A stretch of 64,000 nt of DNA. Source: an uncultured Acidobacteriota bacterium. Its GTDB lineage: Bacteria > Acidobacteriota > UBA6911 > RPQK01 > JAJDTT01. Both the position numbers and the translations under genes were made by a program. The notes beneath the pieces were generated by a model. The model was given only the letters and a program-made list of their open reading frames with translations, made no database searches and was not told the DNA's origin. Positions 45,446 through 54,354 of this stretch are shown here, piece after piece; position 1 is the stretch's first letter, and each line of letters starts with the position of its first letter. The stretch is taken from NCBI GenBank assembly GCA_951812665.1, contig CATOST010000033.1, forward strand, positions 1 to 64,000, given 5' to 3'.

Positions 45446-46444
45446 TCAGGCGCGAACTGCCGGCTCGTCCCTCCGGACGTGCTTCCAGTTGAACTCGGTC
45501 TCGCTCATGGGGGTGTCGGGGAAAGGCTGCCAGACCTGTGCCCGCTCCTTCTTGCCCAGGGCCCGGGCCATCTCCGCCATGTGGCTGCCGATGCATCCGC
45601 AGCATCCCCCGATGAAGCTGACACCCAGGTCGCGGGCCTTGGGGGCGAACTCTCCCATCTGATAGCGGGTCAGCAACGTCTTCTCCAGCCGGTCGGGAAA
45701 GGCCGGATTGGCGGTGAACCAGGGGACCTGGTCGGTGCAGGCGAAGGCCACGGGCTGCGCCGCCAGGAAGGCGTCGGTGGCCTCCCGCATCTCGTCAATG
45801 ATGGGATAGGTCCGCTTGGGGTCCCGCATGCAGTTGGTCCCCACGATGTCCGCCCCCTCAGCCGTGAGGATGCGGGCGCACTCGGAGGGGGAGTAGCCGT
45901 CCACCGTCTTCTCGCCCCCGCGGAAGGAGACGGTGATCATGGCCGGGACCGTGCTGTGCTTCTTGATGGTCTCCAGACAGAGCCGGGCCTCTCCCAGATA
46001 CCAGAAGGTCTCTCCGATGATGAAGTCGACTCCCGCCTGGGCCTCGATCTGCTCCTGGAACATGGCCGCCACCAGGTCCCTGGAACTGGGGCTGTCCGCC
46101 TCCCACTTCCAGGTGGCACAGAGGTCGCCCGCCACCAGGGCCTCGTCCCCCGCCACCTCCCGGCAGATCTGGGCGGCCTTCCGGTTGATCTCGATGGTCT
46201 GGTGGTCCCGGCCCACCGTGGCCAGCTTCTCGCGGCTCCCGTAGAAGGCCATGACCTGCAACACCTCGGCGCCGGCGTTGAGAAACTCGACGTGGAGCTG
46301 CCGGATGGCCTCGGGATGGTCCAGGACGAAGTGGGGCGTGAAGGCGCCGGCCGTTCCGTATCCCCGGCGTTCCAGCTCGACGATGTAGCCGCCGTCACAG
46401 AGGACGGGTCCCGCGGCCAACCTTTCCAGGATGTCTCGATTCAT
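45446..46444 (-). CDS. Homocysteine S-methyltransferase family protein (BHMT-like)
   Basis: 332 aa from the ATG at 46444 (GGGAG upstream); the upstream open frame is spurious. The family's three zinc cysteines are present: Cys205 in VGTNCMRDP and Cys281/Cys282 in GGCCGCIGSH. LCDGGYIVELERRGY is the usual N-terminal start. The enzyme moves a methyl group from a donor such as betaine, S-methylmethionine or another methylated compound to homocysteine, making methionine in the cytosol. Close to the sarcosine oxidase operon, a betaine-to-dimethylglycine step is an attractive but unproven role. Confidence 0.87.
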   Translation of the reverse strand: MNRDILERLAAGPVLCDGGYIVELERRGYGTAGAFTPHFVLDHPEAIRQLHVEFLNAGAEVLQVMAFYGSREKLATVGRDHQTIEINRKAAQICREVAGDEALVAGDLCATWKWEADSPSSRDLVAAMFQEQIEAQAGVDFIIGETFWYLGEARLCLETIKKHSTVPAMITVSFRGGEKTVDGYSPSECARILTAEGADIVGTNCMRDPKRTYPIIDEMREATDAFLAAQPVAFACTDQVPWFTANPAFPDRLEKTLLTRYQMGEFAPKARDLGVSFIGGCCGCIGSHMAEMARALGKKERAQVWQPFPDTPMSETEFNWKHVRRDEPAVRA

Positions 46445-46602
46445 GACAGGACTCCCTTTCCGTTCTCGTTTCCAATCCGGGCGTGAACTCGAAAGATTTC
46501 GATAAAAAGTAGGTGCGCGGCTGAGAAAAACACTTGCTCCATAATACACTCAACGAACCAGTGAGATACTCGGGCAAGCTCCTGACAGAGGTCTCGACCG
46601 AG

Positions 46603-47952
46603 ATGAATGGCACAAGACTGTCGAGACGGGACGTGCTGAGTCGGATGGGCGCCGTCGCGGGCCTGGCTTGGTGTTGGAATCCCGAGCGCCTCGCGGCGGC
46701 GGGGAATCCCGCCGGGTCCTTCCTTCTCTCGCGTCAAGGATGCGGCCGGGCCACGGGGTACTCCGAATCCAACAAGATCATCACTTGGCGCCGCCGGACC
46801 CACGTCGCCTGGTTGGATTCACCCCCGGAGGGTTTCCGGGTCCGGGTTCGAAGCTACGATCGAGGCACCGGGGAGTGGTCTTCCACCGTCACCGTCGGTC
46901 ACGCCTATGACAATCACGGAGGGCCTGCGCTCACCATCGACAGCGACGGTTATCTGCACATTGTCTACTATCCCCACCACCATGCCATGTGCTACCGCCG
47001 ATCACGCCGGCCCGGGGATTCCTCGGAGTGGGAGGAAGAGGTCCGATTCGGCGAGCGTCTCACCTATCCGACGCTGGTCTGCGGGCCCGACGACACGTTG
47101 TTCCTCAGCGCCCGGCGCAGCTACCCGGATCGTCCCTGGGAGGTGGAACTGTGGGAGCGGGCGCCACGCCGGCAGTGGCAGCGCCGCCGCGCCCTCCTGA
47201 AGTCACGCCACCCCGGTTACTCCCATTTTCAGGAATCTCTCGCCTGGGGACCCGATCACCGGACGCTCCATCTCTGCTGCCGGTTCCACGAACGGTCGGA
47301 CAGCCAGGCTTACGGCCGCCTGCAGACGGTGGCCTACCTCGTGAGTCCCGACGCCGGCCGGACCTGGACCCGCAGTGACGGAACTCAGGTCTCCCTCCCG
47401 GCGACGCCCGACTCCGCCGAGGTCCTGGCCCGGGGGGGAGTGGACCAAAGCAGACTTCTCCGGGCAGGGGCCCTGTCCGTGGACGTCGGCGGGCGGCCTC
47501 ACGCCGTCTACAGTGATGAAGAGGGGGGCCGCTCCCGGCTGATCCTGGTTCGCCCCAACGGCGACGGAAGCTGGGACCGAACGGATCTGAGCCGGTTCCT
47601 GCCGGTGCGCTGGAAGGGTCGGCTTCTGCTGGCGCCGGCCGGCGTCACCTTTACCTCCAGCGGCGGGATGGTCATCACGGCACAGATCGAGCCACCCGTG
47701 GACGGCGCCTCCACTTGGGGTGGTCCCGGCAACGAAGTCGTGGCCTTCAGGTCTCCGGACAAGGGACGGAATTTCACTGTTTCCCTGGTCAGCCGGCCGG
47801 ATGGGAACCGGGCGCACTGGCTGCCCAACATCGAGCGGCCCACCGGCCACAACCGGGTTCCGGGGAAGCCGGGCGTTCTCTACACAGGAGGGGGTCCGGG
47901 CAAGACGAACAAGGACCTGCTGTCCAACCAGGTCCTCTTCTCCCGGGGGTGA
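46603..47952 (+). CDS. BNR-repeat protein with Tat-like signal
   Basis: 449 aa from the Met at 46603 (MNGTRLSRRDVLSRMGAVAG), a twin-arginine-like leader. The frame opens 23 codons upstream. The body is a BNR_4-type propeller (THVAWLDSPPEG, GPALTIDSDGYLHIVYYPHHH, GYSHFQESLAWGPD, VDVGGRPHAVYSDEEGG). BNR_4 proteins are found beside sulfatases and polysaccharide lyases and are presumed carbohydrate-active; some act as lyases. It is divergent from the methyltransferase gene and six bases upstream of an amidohydrolase gene, so the two plus-strand genes are co-transcribed. Confidence 0.83.
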   Translation: MNGTRLSRRDVLSRMGAVAGLAWCWNPERLAAAGNPAGSFLLSRQGCGRATGYSESNKIITWRRRTHVAWLDSPPEGFRVRVRSYDRGTGEWSSTVTVGHAYDNHGGPALTIDSDGYLHIVYYPHHHAMCYRRSRRPGDSSEWEEEVRFGERLTYPTLVCGPDDTLFLSARRSYPDRPWEVELWERAPRRQWQRRRALLKSRHPGYSHFQESLAWGPDHRTLHLCCRFHERSDSQAYGRLQTVAYLVSPDAGRTWTRSDGTQVSLPATPDSAEVLARGGVDQSRLLRAGALSVDVGGRPHAVYSDEEGGRSRLILVRPNGDGSWDRTDLSRFLPVRWKGRLLLAPAGVTFTSSGGMVITAQIEPPVDGASTWGGPGNEVVAFRSPDKGRNFTVSLVSRPDGNRAHWLPNIERPTGHNRVPGKPGVLYTGGGPGKTNKDLLSNQVLFSRG

Positions 47953-47958
47953 CGCCTC

Positions 47959-48792
47959 ATGCTCGTCATCGACTGCCACGCCCACATCTACTCGCCGGAC
48001 GAAGGGCGCTACCCACCCGTGACTCAGCCCCTGCGGGTTCCGGGAGGAGGCGGGTCCATCCAGGATCTGCGGGCTGTGATGGACGCCAACGGCGTCGCGG
48101 CGGTCCGGGCCGTCCAGACCGTCTCCTTCTACGGATACGACAACCGGTATCTCGCCGACGTCTGCCGCGCGAATCCCGGGTGGGTCGGCGGAATGTGCAC
48201 GTTGGATCCCGACGATCCCCGAAGTCCCATGATGCTCTGGGACCTGGTGCAGAAACATGGGATCAAGACGCTGCGAAGCATTCCCGCGGAATCCCGGACC
48301 CGGTTCGATCATCCGGCGGTTCGCCGGCTCTGGCAGACCGCCCACGAGTTGGGGATCACCGTCGACATCTTCCTCATGCAGTTGGAATGGGTAGAGGGGG
48401 CCGAGAGGCTGCTTCGGGAGTTTTCCCACCTCACCGTGGCTTTCTGCCACTGTCTGGACCTGAAGCCGGGCGAAGAGTACCGGGAGAAGCTGAAGGCGGT
48501 CCTGCGGCTGGCCCGGTTTCCCAATCTGATCGCCAAGGTGGACTTCATCAGTACCGGGACCGAAAAGGGTTTCCCGGGAGACGATCTCCACGAGGCGGCT
48601 CTGAAGATCATCGACGCCTATGGCGCCGAGCGCTGTGTCTGGGGGAGCAACTACCCGAACCGGCTCTGGACGCCCCGGATAAGTTACGAGGAGCATCTCC
48701 GCATTTTTCGGGAGGTCCTGCCGCTGAAGGAAGAGGATCGGCGGCGGATCCTGGGGGAAACGGCGCGCAGGATTTGGTTCTCGGATTTGTAG
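47959..48792 (+). CDS. Amidohydrolase-2 family metal-dependent hydrolase
   Basis: 277 aa, cytosolic TIM barrel of the PF04909 type. MLVIDCHAHIY carries the first two metal ligands (His7, His9). TVAFCHCLDL probably holds a later His. VWGSNYPNRLW is the usual C-terminal Asp/Asn signature region, with Asn where many members have Asp. It may hydrolyse or decarboxylate a ring or lactone; the substrate is unknown. The stop TAG is the first part of a GGGGC/GCCCC hairpin (48792-48806). Confidence 0.87.
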   Translation: MLVIDCHAHIYSPDEGRYPPVTQPLRVPGGGGSIQDLRAVMDANGVAAVRAVQTVSFYGYDNRYLADVCRANPGWVGGMCTLDPDDPRSPMMLWDLVQKHGIKTLRSIPAESRTRFDHPAVRRLWQTAHELGITVDIFLMQLEWVEGAERLLREFSHLTVAFCHCLDLKPGEEYREKLKAVLRLARFPNLIAKVDFISTGTEKGFPGDDLHEAALKIIDAYGAERCVWGSNYPNRLWTPRISYEEHLRIFREVLPLKEEDRRRILGETARRIWFSDL

Positions 48793-48889
48793 GGGCCGGT
48801 CGCCCCGGGTCCGGGTGTTCATTCCATAATCTCGAATTCTTGTGCAAATCGACGAAGAATATCGGTAGGGGCGCCCCTGGTGGGCGCCC
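48790..48889 (+). repeat. Two GC-rich hairpins after the amidohydrolase gene
   Basis: TAG then GGGGC-CGGTC-GCCCC (48792-48806) overlaps the stop. Further on, GGGCGCCC-CTGGT-GGGCGCCC (48869-48889) forms an eight-pair stem. Both begin with TAGGGGC. The sequence between them shows nothing recognisable. Confidence 0.6.
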
Positions 48890-48931
48890 TCTTCGGTCCA
48901 GAGCGGAGCAAGACGGGATCAGACGAAGAGG

Positions 48932-48984
48932 CGGCGGCAAGAAAGCCGCCGGTCCCAGTCGGCGACAAGAAAGTCGCCGCTCCC
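48932..48984 (-). repeat. GGAG-type hairpin pair at the soxG 3' end
   Basis: Leaving soxG on the minus strand: TAG, GGGAGC, stem CGGCGAC/GTCGCCG (48979-48960), then stem CGGCGGC/GCCGCCG (48951-48932). Both loops read TTTCTT on the minus strand. Nearly identical to 11539-11586. Confidence 0.85.
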
Positions 48985-49596
48985 CTACGCGATGACCTGT
49001 AGGCCGTATTCGTCGGCCGAATGCCGGAGCCAGATGCCCAGATAGTCGGCGAAGCTGCGCCGGACGATCACGTCGAAGGACTCGGCGTCGGAGGAATCGC
49101 CCCTGGGAATCAACAGGACTCCGGCCTTGCCCAGATTGGTCTGGGCACATTGGCCGGGCGAGAAGCTCCTGGGGTGGAGATCCAGAGTGCATCCCTTGGC
49201 CAAGAGTTCCCGTCTCCGGGCGCCCGCGACATTGACCAGGGTGTAGCCGCCCGTCGTGTCGACGGCGGAGGCGTGGTGCTTCTTCAAAGCCTGTCTCAGG
49301 TTGGCCACGCACCGGGTCTGCTCGCCGGGATGCAAAATGATCAACCACTCGTCGGGACCCATCCAGCAGGCGGTGACGTCGTCGCTTTCGGCGATGGTGT
49401 TGGGATCGACCGGGAGGTCCACGCCCAGAACTCCCTCCACGGCGGTCAGAAACGTGGCATCATCGGCATCACCGCGCAGGTTCAGGTAGCCCAGAAAAAG
49501 CCGTTCGGTGAGTATGACGCCGGGGCTTCCGGTGTCTCCAACGGCGGTGCTCGACAGGACACCGACCAGGGGGGATTCTTGCCTGAGATCAGACAT
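48985..49596 (-). CDS. soxG: Sarcosine oxidase gamma subunit
   Basis: 203 aa, usual SoxG length. WMGPDEWLIIL and the GCTLDLHPRSF block are typical, as is the final DYLGIWLRHSADEYG. The gamma subunit completes the heterotetramer and packs against the folate-binding part of the alpha subunit; it has no catalytic site of its own. The start overlaps the soxA stop by eight bases. Last gene of soxB-soxD-soxA-soxG. A GGAG hairpin pair follows the stop at once. Confidence 0.9.
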   Translation of the reverse strand: MSDLRQESPLVGVLSSTAVGDTGSPGVILTERLFLGYLNLRGDADDATFLTAVEGVLGVDLPVDPNTIAESDDVTACWMGPDEWLIILHPGEQTRCVANLRQALKKHHASAVDTTGGYTLVNVAGARRRELLAKGCTLDLHPRSFSPGQCAQTNLGKAGVLLIPRGDSSDAESFDVIVRRSFADYLGIWLRHSADEYGLQVIA

Positions 49597-52594
49597 TCTG
49601 CCTCCCTCCCTCCGGGTCGTAGAAGACCGGATCGGCGATCCTGGCGGCGATGGTCCTGCCGTCGAAGTTCTGGACGTGGACGGTCTCTCCCCTGCGCCCG
49701 TGTCCCCCCTTGACCAGTCCCAGAGCGATGGAGCGCTCCAGAGCGGCGCTGTAGTAGGACGACGTCACGTGGCCCAGCATGGGTCGGGGTAGGGGCGCCG
49801 CAGGATCGTCCACGATCTGTCCCCCCTCGGGCAGGACTGCCTGCGGATCGTCGGTCAGCAACCCGACGAACTGTTTGCGGTCCTTCCGGACCAGGTAGGA
49901 GCGGTAAAGAGAGCGCTTGCCCAGGAAGTCCTTGTTCTTCCCCAGCATCCGTTCCATGCCCAGATCCACGGGCGTGACCGAGCCGTCCGTATCCTGGCCC
50001 ACGATAATGTACCCCTTTTCGGCCCGGAGGACGTGCATCGCCTCGGTGCCGTAGGGGGTGATTCCATACTCCTCCCCGGCCTCCATGACCGCTTCCCAGA
50101 CGTGGCGGCCGAAGTTGGCGTTGACGTTGACTTCGTAGGTCAGCTCCCCGGTGAAGCTGATCCGGAAGATCCGTGCCGGCACGCCGGCGACCGTGCCCTC
50201 CCGGACAGCCATGAAGGGGAAGGAGTCCCGGCTCAAGTCCACGTCGGAACACAGTTTCCGGACCACGCGGCGGCTGTCGGGTCCGCAGACGGAAATCGTC
50301 GCCCAATGGTCCGTCACCGACGTCATGTAGACCTGCAACTCGGGCCACTCGGTCTGGAGCCAGAGCTCCAACCAGGACATGACGTGGGCCGCACCGCCGG
50401 TGGTGGTGTGCATCAGGTAGTGGTTCTCGCCGAGCCGGGCCGTCACCCCGTCGTCCATGAGCATGCCGTTTTCGTCCAGCATGAGACCGTACCTGCAGCG
50501 GCCCACCGGGACCTTCAGGAAGGGGTTGGTGTAGACGCGATTCAGAAAGGCGTTGGCATCGGGCCCCTGGATGTCGATCTTTCCCAGCGTCGAGGCGTCG
50601 AGCACACCGACGCTGCGGCGCACCGCCAGGCACTCCCGGTCGACGGCCTCGTGCAGCGACTCGCCCGGCCTCGGGAAGTACCACGGCCGCTTCCATTGGC
50701 CCACGGTCTCGAAGAGAGCCCCCTGCTGGACGTGCCACTCGTGGATGGCGGTCTTGCGGACGGGATCGAACAGGTCCCGTTGCTCCCCTCCCGAGAGGGC
50801 CCCGAAGGTGACGGGAGTGTACATGGGCCGAAAGGTGGTGGTGCCGATGGAGCCGGGGTCGGTGCCGTGATGGCCGGCCAGGATGGCGATGCCGTTGACG
50901 TTCCCCAGCCTGCCCTGGTCGGGACCCATGCCCAGGTTGGTGTACCGCTTGACGTACTCGATGGAATCGTAACCTTCCCGTGCCGCGGTCAGGATGTCCG
51001 CGGAGGAGACGTCCATCAGGGGGTCCACGAACTGCTTGGGGGCCCGCGGAACTGGTTTCACGGCCGGGACGATCCAGAGCGGCCGGATCGGGTCTCCCTC
51101 CTTGGCCTCCACCCGAGGGATCGGCCGCGAGACCACGCCGCCGCCGTGGCCTGCGGCGTGAGCCGCTTCGGCACCTGCCCGGAATCCCTCGGTGACGCAG
51201 GCTCCCAGCTCGAAACTCCCCCGGCAGGCTCCCGCCGGCCGCTCCGCCTGGACCGGGGGGCCCGGAACGAAGCAAGCCGTCCGGGAATCGTAGACCGGTC
51301 GGGCGCCGGACTGGGCGTGGAGCTGGACATTGGGGTTCCAGCCGCCGGAGACGGCCAACAGGTCGCATTCCAGGCGACGGCCCCGCCCCGAAACGGACCT
51401 GCCGTCTTCGCTCAGGGTCATGAGCCGGACTCCCCGAATCCTCTTCGTTCCCCGGACGTCGATGACGGCGTGCTGGTTAACGACCTCCAAGCCCCGTTCC
51501 CGCGCCTCGGCGCTCCGATGGCCGGCCGGCCGTACATCCACGATGGCCGGCACCATCGCGCCTGCATCCACCAGATCGAAAGCCGTCTCGTACGCGCTGT
51601 CGTTGTTGGTGAAGACCACGGCCCGGGACCCGGGAAGGACCCCGTACCGGTGGATGTATTCCGAGACCCCGGAGGCCAGCATGACGCCGGGCCGATCGTT
51701 GTTGCAGAAGACCAGAGGGCGCTCGATGGCGCCGGTGGCCAGGACCACCTGTTTGGCCCGGATCCGCCAGAGCCGCTGACGCGGGCCACGGCCCTCACCC
51801 GGAGCAAGGTGATCCGTCCGGCGCTCCAGGGCCAGCAGGAAGTTGTGCTCGTAGTAGCCCGCCGCGGTGGTCCGGGTCAGCACCTGGACCTCCGGCAGGG
51901 AAGCCAACTCCTCGACTCTAAGTCCGGCCCACTGCCCGACGGGGGCCTGTTCGATCCGGTCGCCGCACCCGGGCAGAGTGCCTCCCGGCTCCGCTCGTTC
52001 GTCCGTGAGAATCACGCGGGCGCCGGTCCTTCCCGCTTCCAGGGCGGCGGCCATCCCGGCAGGGCCGGCGCCCACTACCAGCACGTCGCAGTGGGCGTTC
52101 ATGTGGTCGTAGTCGTCGGGGTCGGCGTCCTCGGGGACCACGCCGAATCCGGCAGCTTTGCGGATATGATGCTCGTACTGCCGCCAGGACCCCGCCGGCC
52201 ACATGAAGGTCTTGTAGTAGAAGCCGGGGGGCATAAAGCGCGCGAACCAACCGTGGACGGCCCGCAGGTCGAACTCGACGCTGGGAAAGACGTTGACGCT
52301 TCGGGCCGTCAGCCCGTCGTAGAGCTCCACCTGGGTGGCCACCATGTTGGGCAGGGAGCGGGCCCCCTCTCCCACTTGGACCAGCGCGTTGGACTCCTCC
52401 ACGCCCGCGGCCACGATGCCGCGGGGACGATGATATTTCAGACTCCGAGCCACCAGGTGGACGCCGTTGGCCAGCAGCCCGGAGGCCAGTGTGTCTCCCC
52501 GGAATGCGGGGTAATCGCGGCCGTTGAAGGTGAACGTCAGCGGTTGGTTCCGGTCGATCCGGCCACCGGTGGCGAGACGATGGGACCGGGTCAT
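49589..52594 (-). CDS. soxA: Sarcosine oxidase alpha subunit
   Basis: 1001 aa from the ATG at 52594, which overlaps the soxD stop as ATGA. The 88-codon upstream extension in this frame is antisense-like and rejected. Residues 20-100 are a ferredoxin-like fold (RGDTLASGLLANGV). A dinucleotide-binding domain follows (about 170-205, VLVVGAGPAGMAAALEAG). The C-terminal 400 residues are a GcvT-like tetrahydrofolate-binding domain (YTNPFLKVPVGRCRYGLMLDENGMLMDDG, FTGELTYEVNV). The complex oxidises sarcosine with O2 and folate to glycine, H2O2 and 5,10-methylene-THF. Length and domain order match the family. Confidence 0.95.
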   Translation of the reverse strand: MTRSHRLATGGRIDRNQPLTFTFNGRDYPAFRGDTLASGLLANGVHLVARSLKYHRPRGIVAAGVEESNALVQVGEGARSLPNMVATQVELYDGLTARSVNVFPSVEFDLRAVHGWFARFMPPGFYYKTFMWPAGSWRQYEHHIRKAAGFGVVPEDADPDDYDHMNAHCDVLVVGAGPAGMAAALEAGRTGARVILTDERAEPGGTLPGCGDRIEQAPVGQWAGLRVEELASLPEVQVLTRTTAAGYYEHNFLLALERRTDHLAPGEGRGPRQRLWRIRAKQVVLATGAIERPLVFCNNDRPGVMLASGVSEYIHRYGVLPGSRAVVFTNNDSAYETAFDLVDAGAMVPAIVDVRPAGHRSAEARERGLEVVNQHAVIDVRGTKRIRGVRLMTLSEDGRSVSGRGRRLECDLLAVSGGWNPNVQLHAQSGARPVYDSRTACFVPGPPVQAERPAGACRGSFELGACVTEGFRAGAEAAHAAGHGGGVVSRPIPRVEAKEGDPIRPLWIVPAVKPVPRAPKQFVDPLMDVSSADILTAAREGYDSIEYVKRYTNLGMGPDQGRLGNVNGIAILAGHHGTDPGSIGTTTFRPMYTPVTFGALSGGEQRDLFDPVRKTAIHEWHVQQGALFETVGQWKRPWYFPRPGESLHEAVDRECLAVRRSVGVLDASTLGKIDIQGPDANAFLNRVYTNPFLKVPVGRCRYGLMLDENGMLMDDGVTARLGENHYLMHTTTGGAAHVMSWLELWLQTEWPELQVYMTSVTDHWATISVCGPDSRRVVRKLCSDVDLSRDSFPFMAVREGTVAGVPARIFRISFTGELTYEVNVNANFGRHVWEAVMEAGEEYGITPYGTEAMHVLRAEKGYIIVGQDTDGSVTPVDLGMERMLGKNKDFLGKRSLYRSYLVRKDRKQFVGLLTDDPQAVLPEGGQIVDDPAAPLPRPMLGHVTSSYYSAALERSIALGLVKGGHGRRGETVHVQNFDGRTIAARIADPVFYDPEGGRQNV

Positions 52595-52872
52595 CCCGCT
52601 GCTCCGGGAGGCGGCTCGCCTGATTTGTACACCGACTTGATGCGGTTGGTCACCGTGTCCCGCTGGACGTTGAAGTAACGCCGGCAGCCGGAGGAGTGGC
52701 ACCATTGCTCCAGATGATCCCCCCGGGTGTTCCTCCGGTAGAAGAGATAGTCGGCCCACTCCTGGTCGGTAAGCTCTTCCGGCTTCAGGGGGCGGACGAT
52801 GTGGGCCTCGCCGGAGTAGGCGAACTCCGACTCGTCGCGGGGACCGCACCAGGGGCACTCGATCAGGAGCAT
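52591..52872 (-). CDS. soxD: Sarcosine oxidase delta subunit
   Basis: 93 aa, normal SoxD size. Cys6 and Cys9 (IECPWCG) with His59 and Cys63 (WCHSSGC) have the spacing of the zinc site that stabilises this small subunit. GEAHIVRPL and WADYLFYRRNTRG are family blocks. It begins 19 bases after the soxB stop and overlaps soxA, the standard gene order. Confidence 0.95.
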   Translation of the reverse strand: MLLIECPWCGPRDESEFAYSGEAHIVRPLKPEELTDQEWADYLFYRRNTRGDHLEQWCHSSGCRRYFNVQRDTVTNRIKSVYKSGEPPPGAAG

Positions 52873-52891
52873 GAGGTTCGTCTTCCGGCCT

Positions 52892-54142
52892 TCAGTGGGC
52901 CACTCCCGCGGCGCCGTGCTCGTCGATGAGGCGCCCCGTCGTGAACCGCTCCAGAGAGAACGGCTCGTTGAGGCGATGGGGACGATTCCGGGCGATGGTG
53001 TAGGCGAAGACCCAACCCGAACCCGGCGTCGATTTGTAGCCCCCTGTCCCCCAACCGCAGTTGAAGTAGAGGCCCTTCACCGGCGTGAGACCGATGATGG
53101 GGCAGGCGTCCGGACAGGTGTCCACCGTGCCGGCCCACTGTCTCAGCATTCGAACCCGGCTGAACCTGGGGAACATCTCGATAATGGCGGCGATGGCGTG
53201 CTCCAGGGTGTTGGGACTGCCGCGCTGGCCATAGCCGTTGTAGGAGTCGACACCGGCGCCGCAGAGCAGTTCTCCCCGGTCGGTCTGGCTGATATAGGCG
53301 TGCACGGCGTTGGACATGATCACCACGTCCAGAATCGGCTTGAGGGGTTGGGAGACCCAGGCCTGCAAAGGACGGCTCTCCAAGGGCAGCCGCATCCCCG
53401 CCATGGAGGCCAGGACTCCCGAGTTCCCCGCCGTGACGCAGCCCACCTTGCCGGCCTTGATGAAACCTCTGGAGGTCTCCACTCCGGTGACGGCCCCATT
53501 TTCCCGGCGGAACCCCGTCACCTCGCAATTCTGGATGATGTCCACTCCCACCGAATCCGACGCCCGGGCCAGCCCCCAGGCCAGGGCGTCGTGCCGGGCC
53601 GTCCCTCCCCGGCGTTGCAGGGAAGCTCCGAGGATGGGATAGCGGGCCCGGGGAGAGACATCGATGGCCGGGACCATCTCCTTGATCTGTTCCGGCGTCA
53701 GGAACTCGCTGTCGATGCCGTTGAGGAGGTTGGCATTGATGCGGCGCTGAATGTCGCGGAGATCCTGCAGGGTGTGTCCCAGGCTCAGCAGCCCCCGCTG
53801 ACTGAACATCAGATTGAAATTGATCTCCTGCGTCAGGCCTTCCCAGAGCTTCAAGGAGAACTCGTAGATGTGGGCGGCCTCGTCCCAGAGGTAGTTGGAC
53901 CGGACGATCTCGGTGTTGCGCCCGGTGTTGCCGCCTCCGACGTAGCCCTTCTCCAGGACGGCGACGCTGCCGACCCGATGTTCCTTGACCAGGTAGTAGG
54001 CGGTGGCGAGGCCGTGGCCGCCGCCGCCCACGATGACTACGTCGTACTCGGATTTGGGGTCGGGACTCCGCCAGGCGCGCTGCCAGTTTTCGTGGTAGGT
54101 GAGTGCGTTCCGGGCCAGGCTGAGGAAGGAGTATTTCTGCAT
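52892..54142 (-). CDS. soxB: Sarcosine oxidase beta subunit
   Basis: 416 aa from the Met at 54142 (MQKYSFLSLARNAL), the start found in other SoxB proteins; a start eight codons earlier would be atypical. DVVIVGGGGHGLATAYYL (about 34-51) binds FAD. GGTARHDALAWG carries His184, equivalent to the His that holds covalent FMN. WAGTVDTCPDACPIIG and CGWGTGGYKSTPGSG are C-terminal flavin-site motifs. This subunit performs the oxidation of sarcosine. First gene of the operon, with a perfect TATAAT 13 bases upstream and no Shine-Dalgarno sequence. Confidence 0.95.
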   Translation of the reverse strand: MQKYSFLSLARNALTYHENWQRAWRSPDPKSEYDVVIVGGGGHGLATAYYLVKEHRVGSVAVLEKGYVGGGNTGRNTEIVRSNYLWDEAAHIYEFSLKLWEGLTQEINFNLMFSQRGLLSLGHTLQDLRDIQRRINANLLNGIDSEFLTPEQIKEMVPAIDVSPRARYPILGASLQRRGGTARHDALAWGLARASDSVGVDIIQNCEVTGFRRENGAVTGVETSRGFIKAGKVGCVTAGNSGVLASMAGMRLPLESRPLQAWVSQPLKPILDVVIMSNAVHAYISQTDRGELLCGAGVDSYNGYGQRGSPNTLEHAIAAIIEMFPRFSRVRMLRQWAGTVDTCPDACPIIGLTPVKGLYFNCGWGTGGYKSTPGSGWVFAYTIARNRPHRLNEPFSLERFTTGRLIDEHGAAGVAH

Positions 54143-54155
54143 GAGGAAAGCGCAG

Positions 54156-54161
54156 ATTATA
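54156..54161 (-). promoter_or_regulatory. Candidate -10 element of the sox operon
   Basis: TATAAT on the minus strand, 13 bases before the soxB ATG. No acceptable -35 is seen at 16-18 bases, so an activator may be needed. The leader would be only about seven bases. Confidence 0.4.
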
Positions 54162-54261
54162 CCCAAAGGGGGTGGGGCGGGCTATGAGACTGGGGAGGGT
54201 CGAGGTAGTGGTGGCTGGGGAGTTTTGGGTGTGTTGTGAGTCTGGAGATCGGCGGGTGGAA

Positions 54262-54354
54262 GGGGGGCGGCTTTAGTGGGCGCCTAAAAGACGCCCCTCC
54301 AAGCGGGCGCCTGGAAAGACGCCCCACCAAGACGCCCCACCAAGACGCCCCTCC
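54262..54354 (-). repeat. GGAG-type hairpins with tandem half-copies after the PhyH gene
   Basis: Minus strand, from the PhyH stop: GGAGGGGCGTCTT, then GGTGGGGCGTCTT (left arms only), then a full hairpin GGGCGTCT-TTCC-AGGCGCCC (54324-54305), then GGAGGGGCGTCT-TTT-AGGCGCCC (stem 54296-54278). The half-copies lack right arms. Orientation follows the gene. Confidence 0.75.

Noticed and set aside
50033..52678. 881-codon plus-strand frame opposite soxA
   Set aside because: soxA is fully conserved with correct operon overlaps; the antisense frame has no signal or motif.
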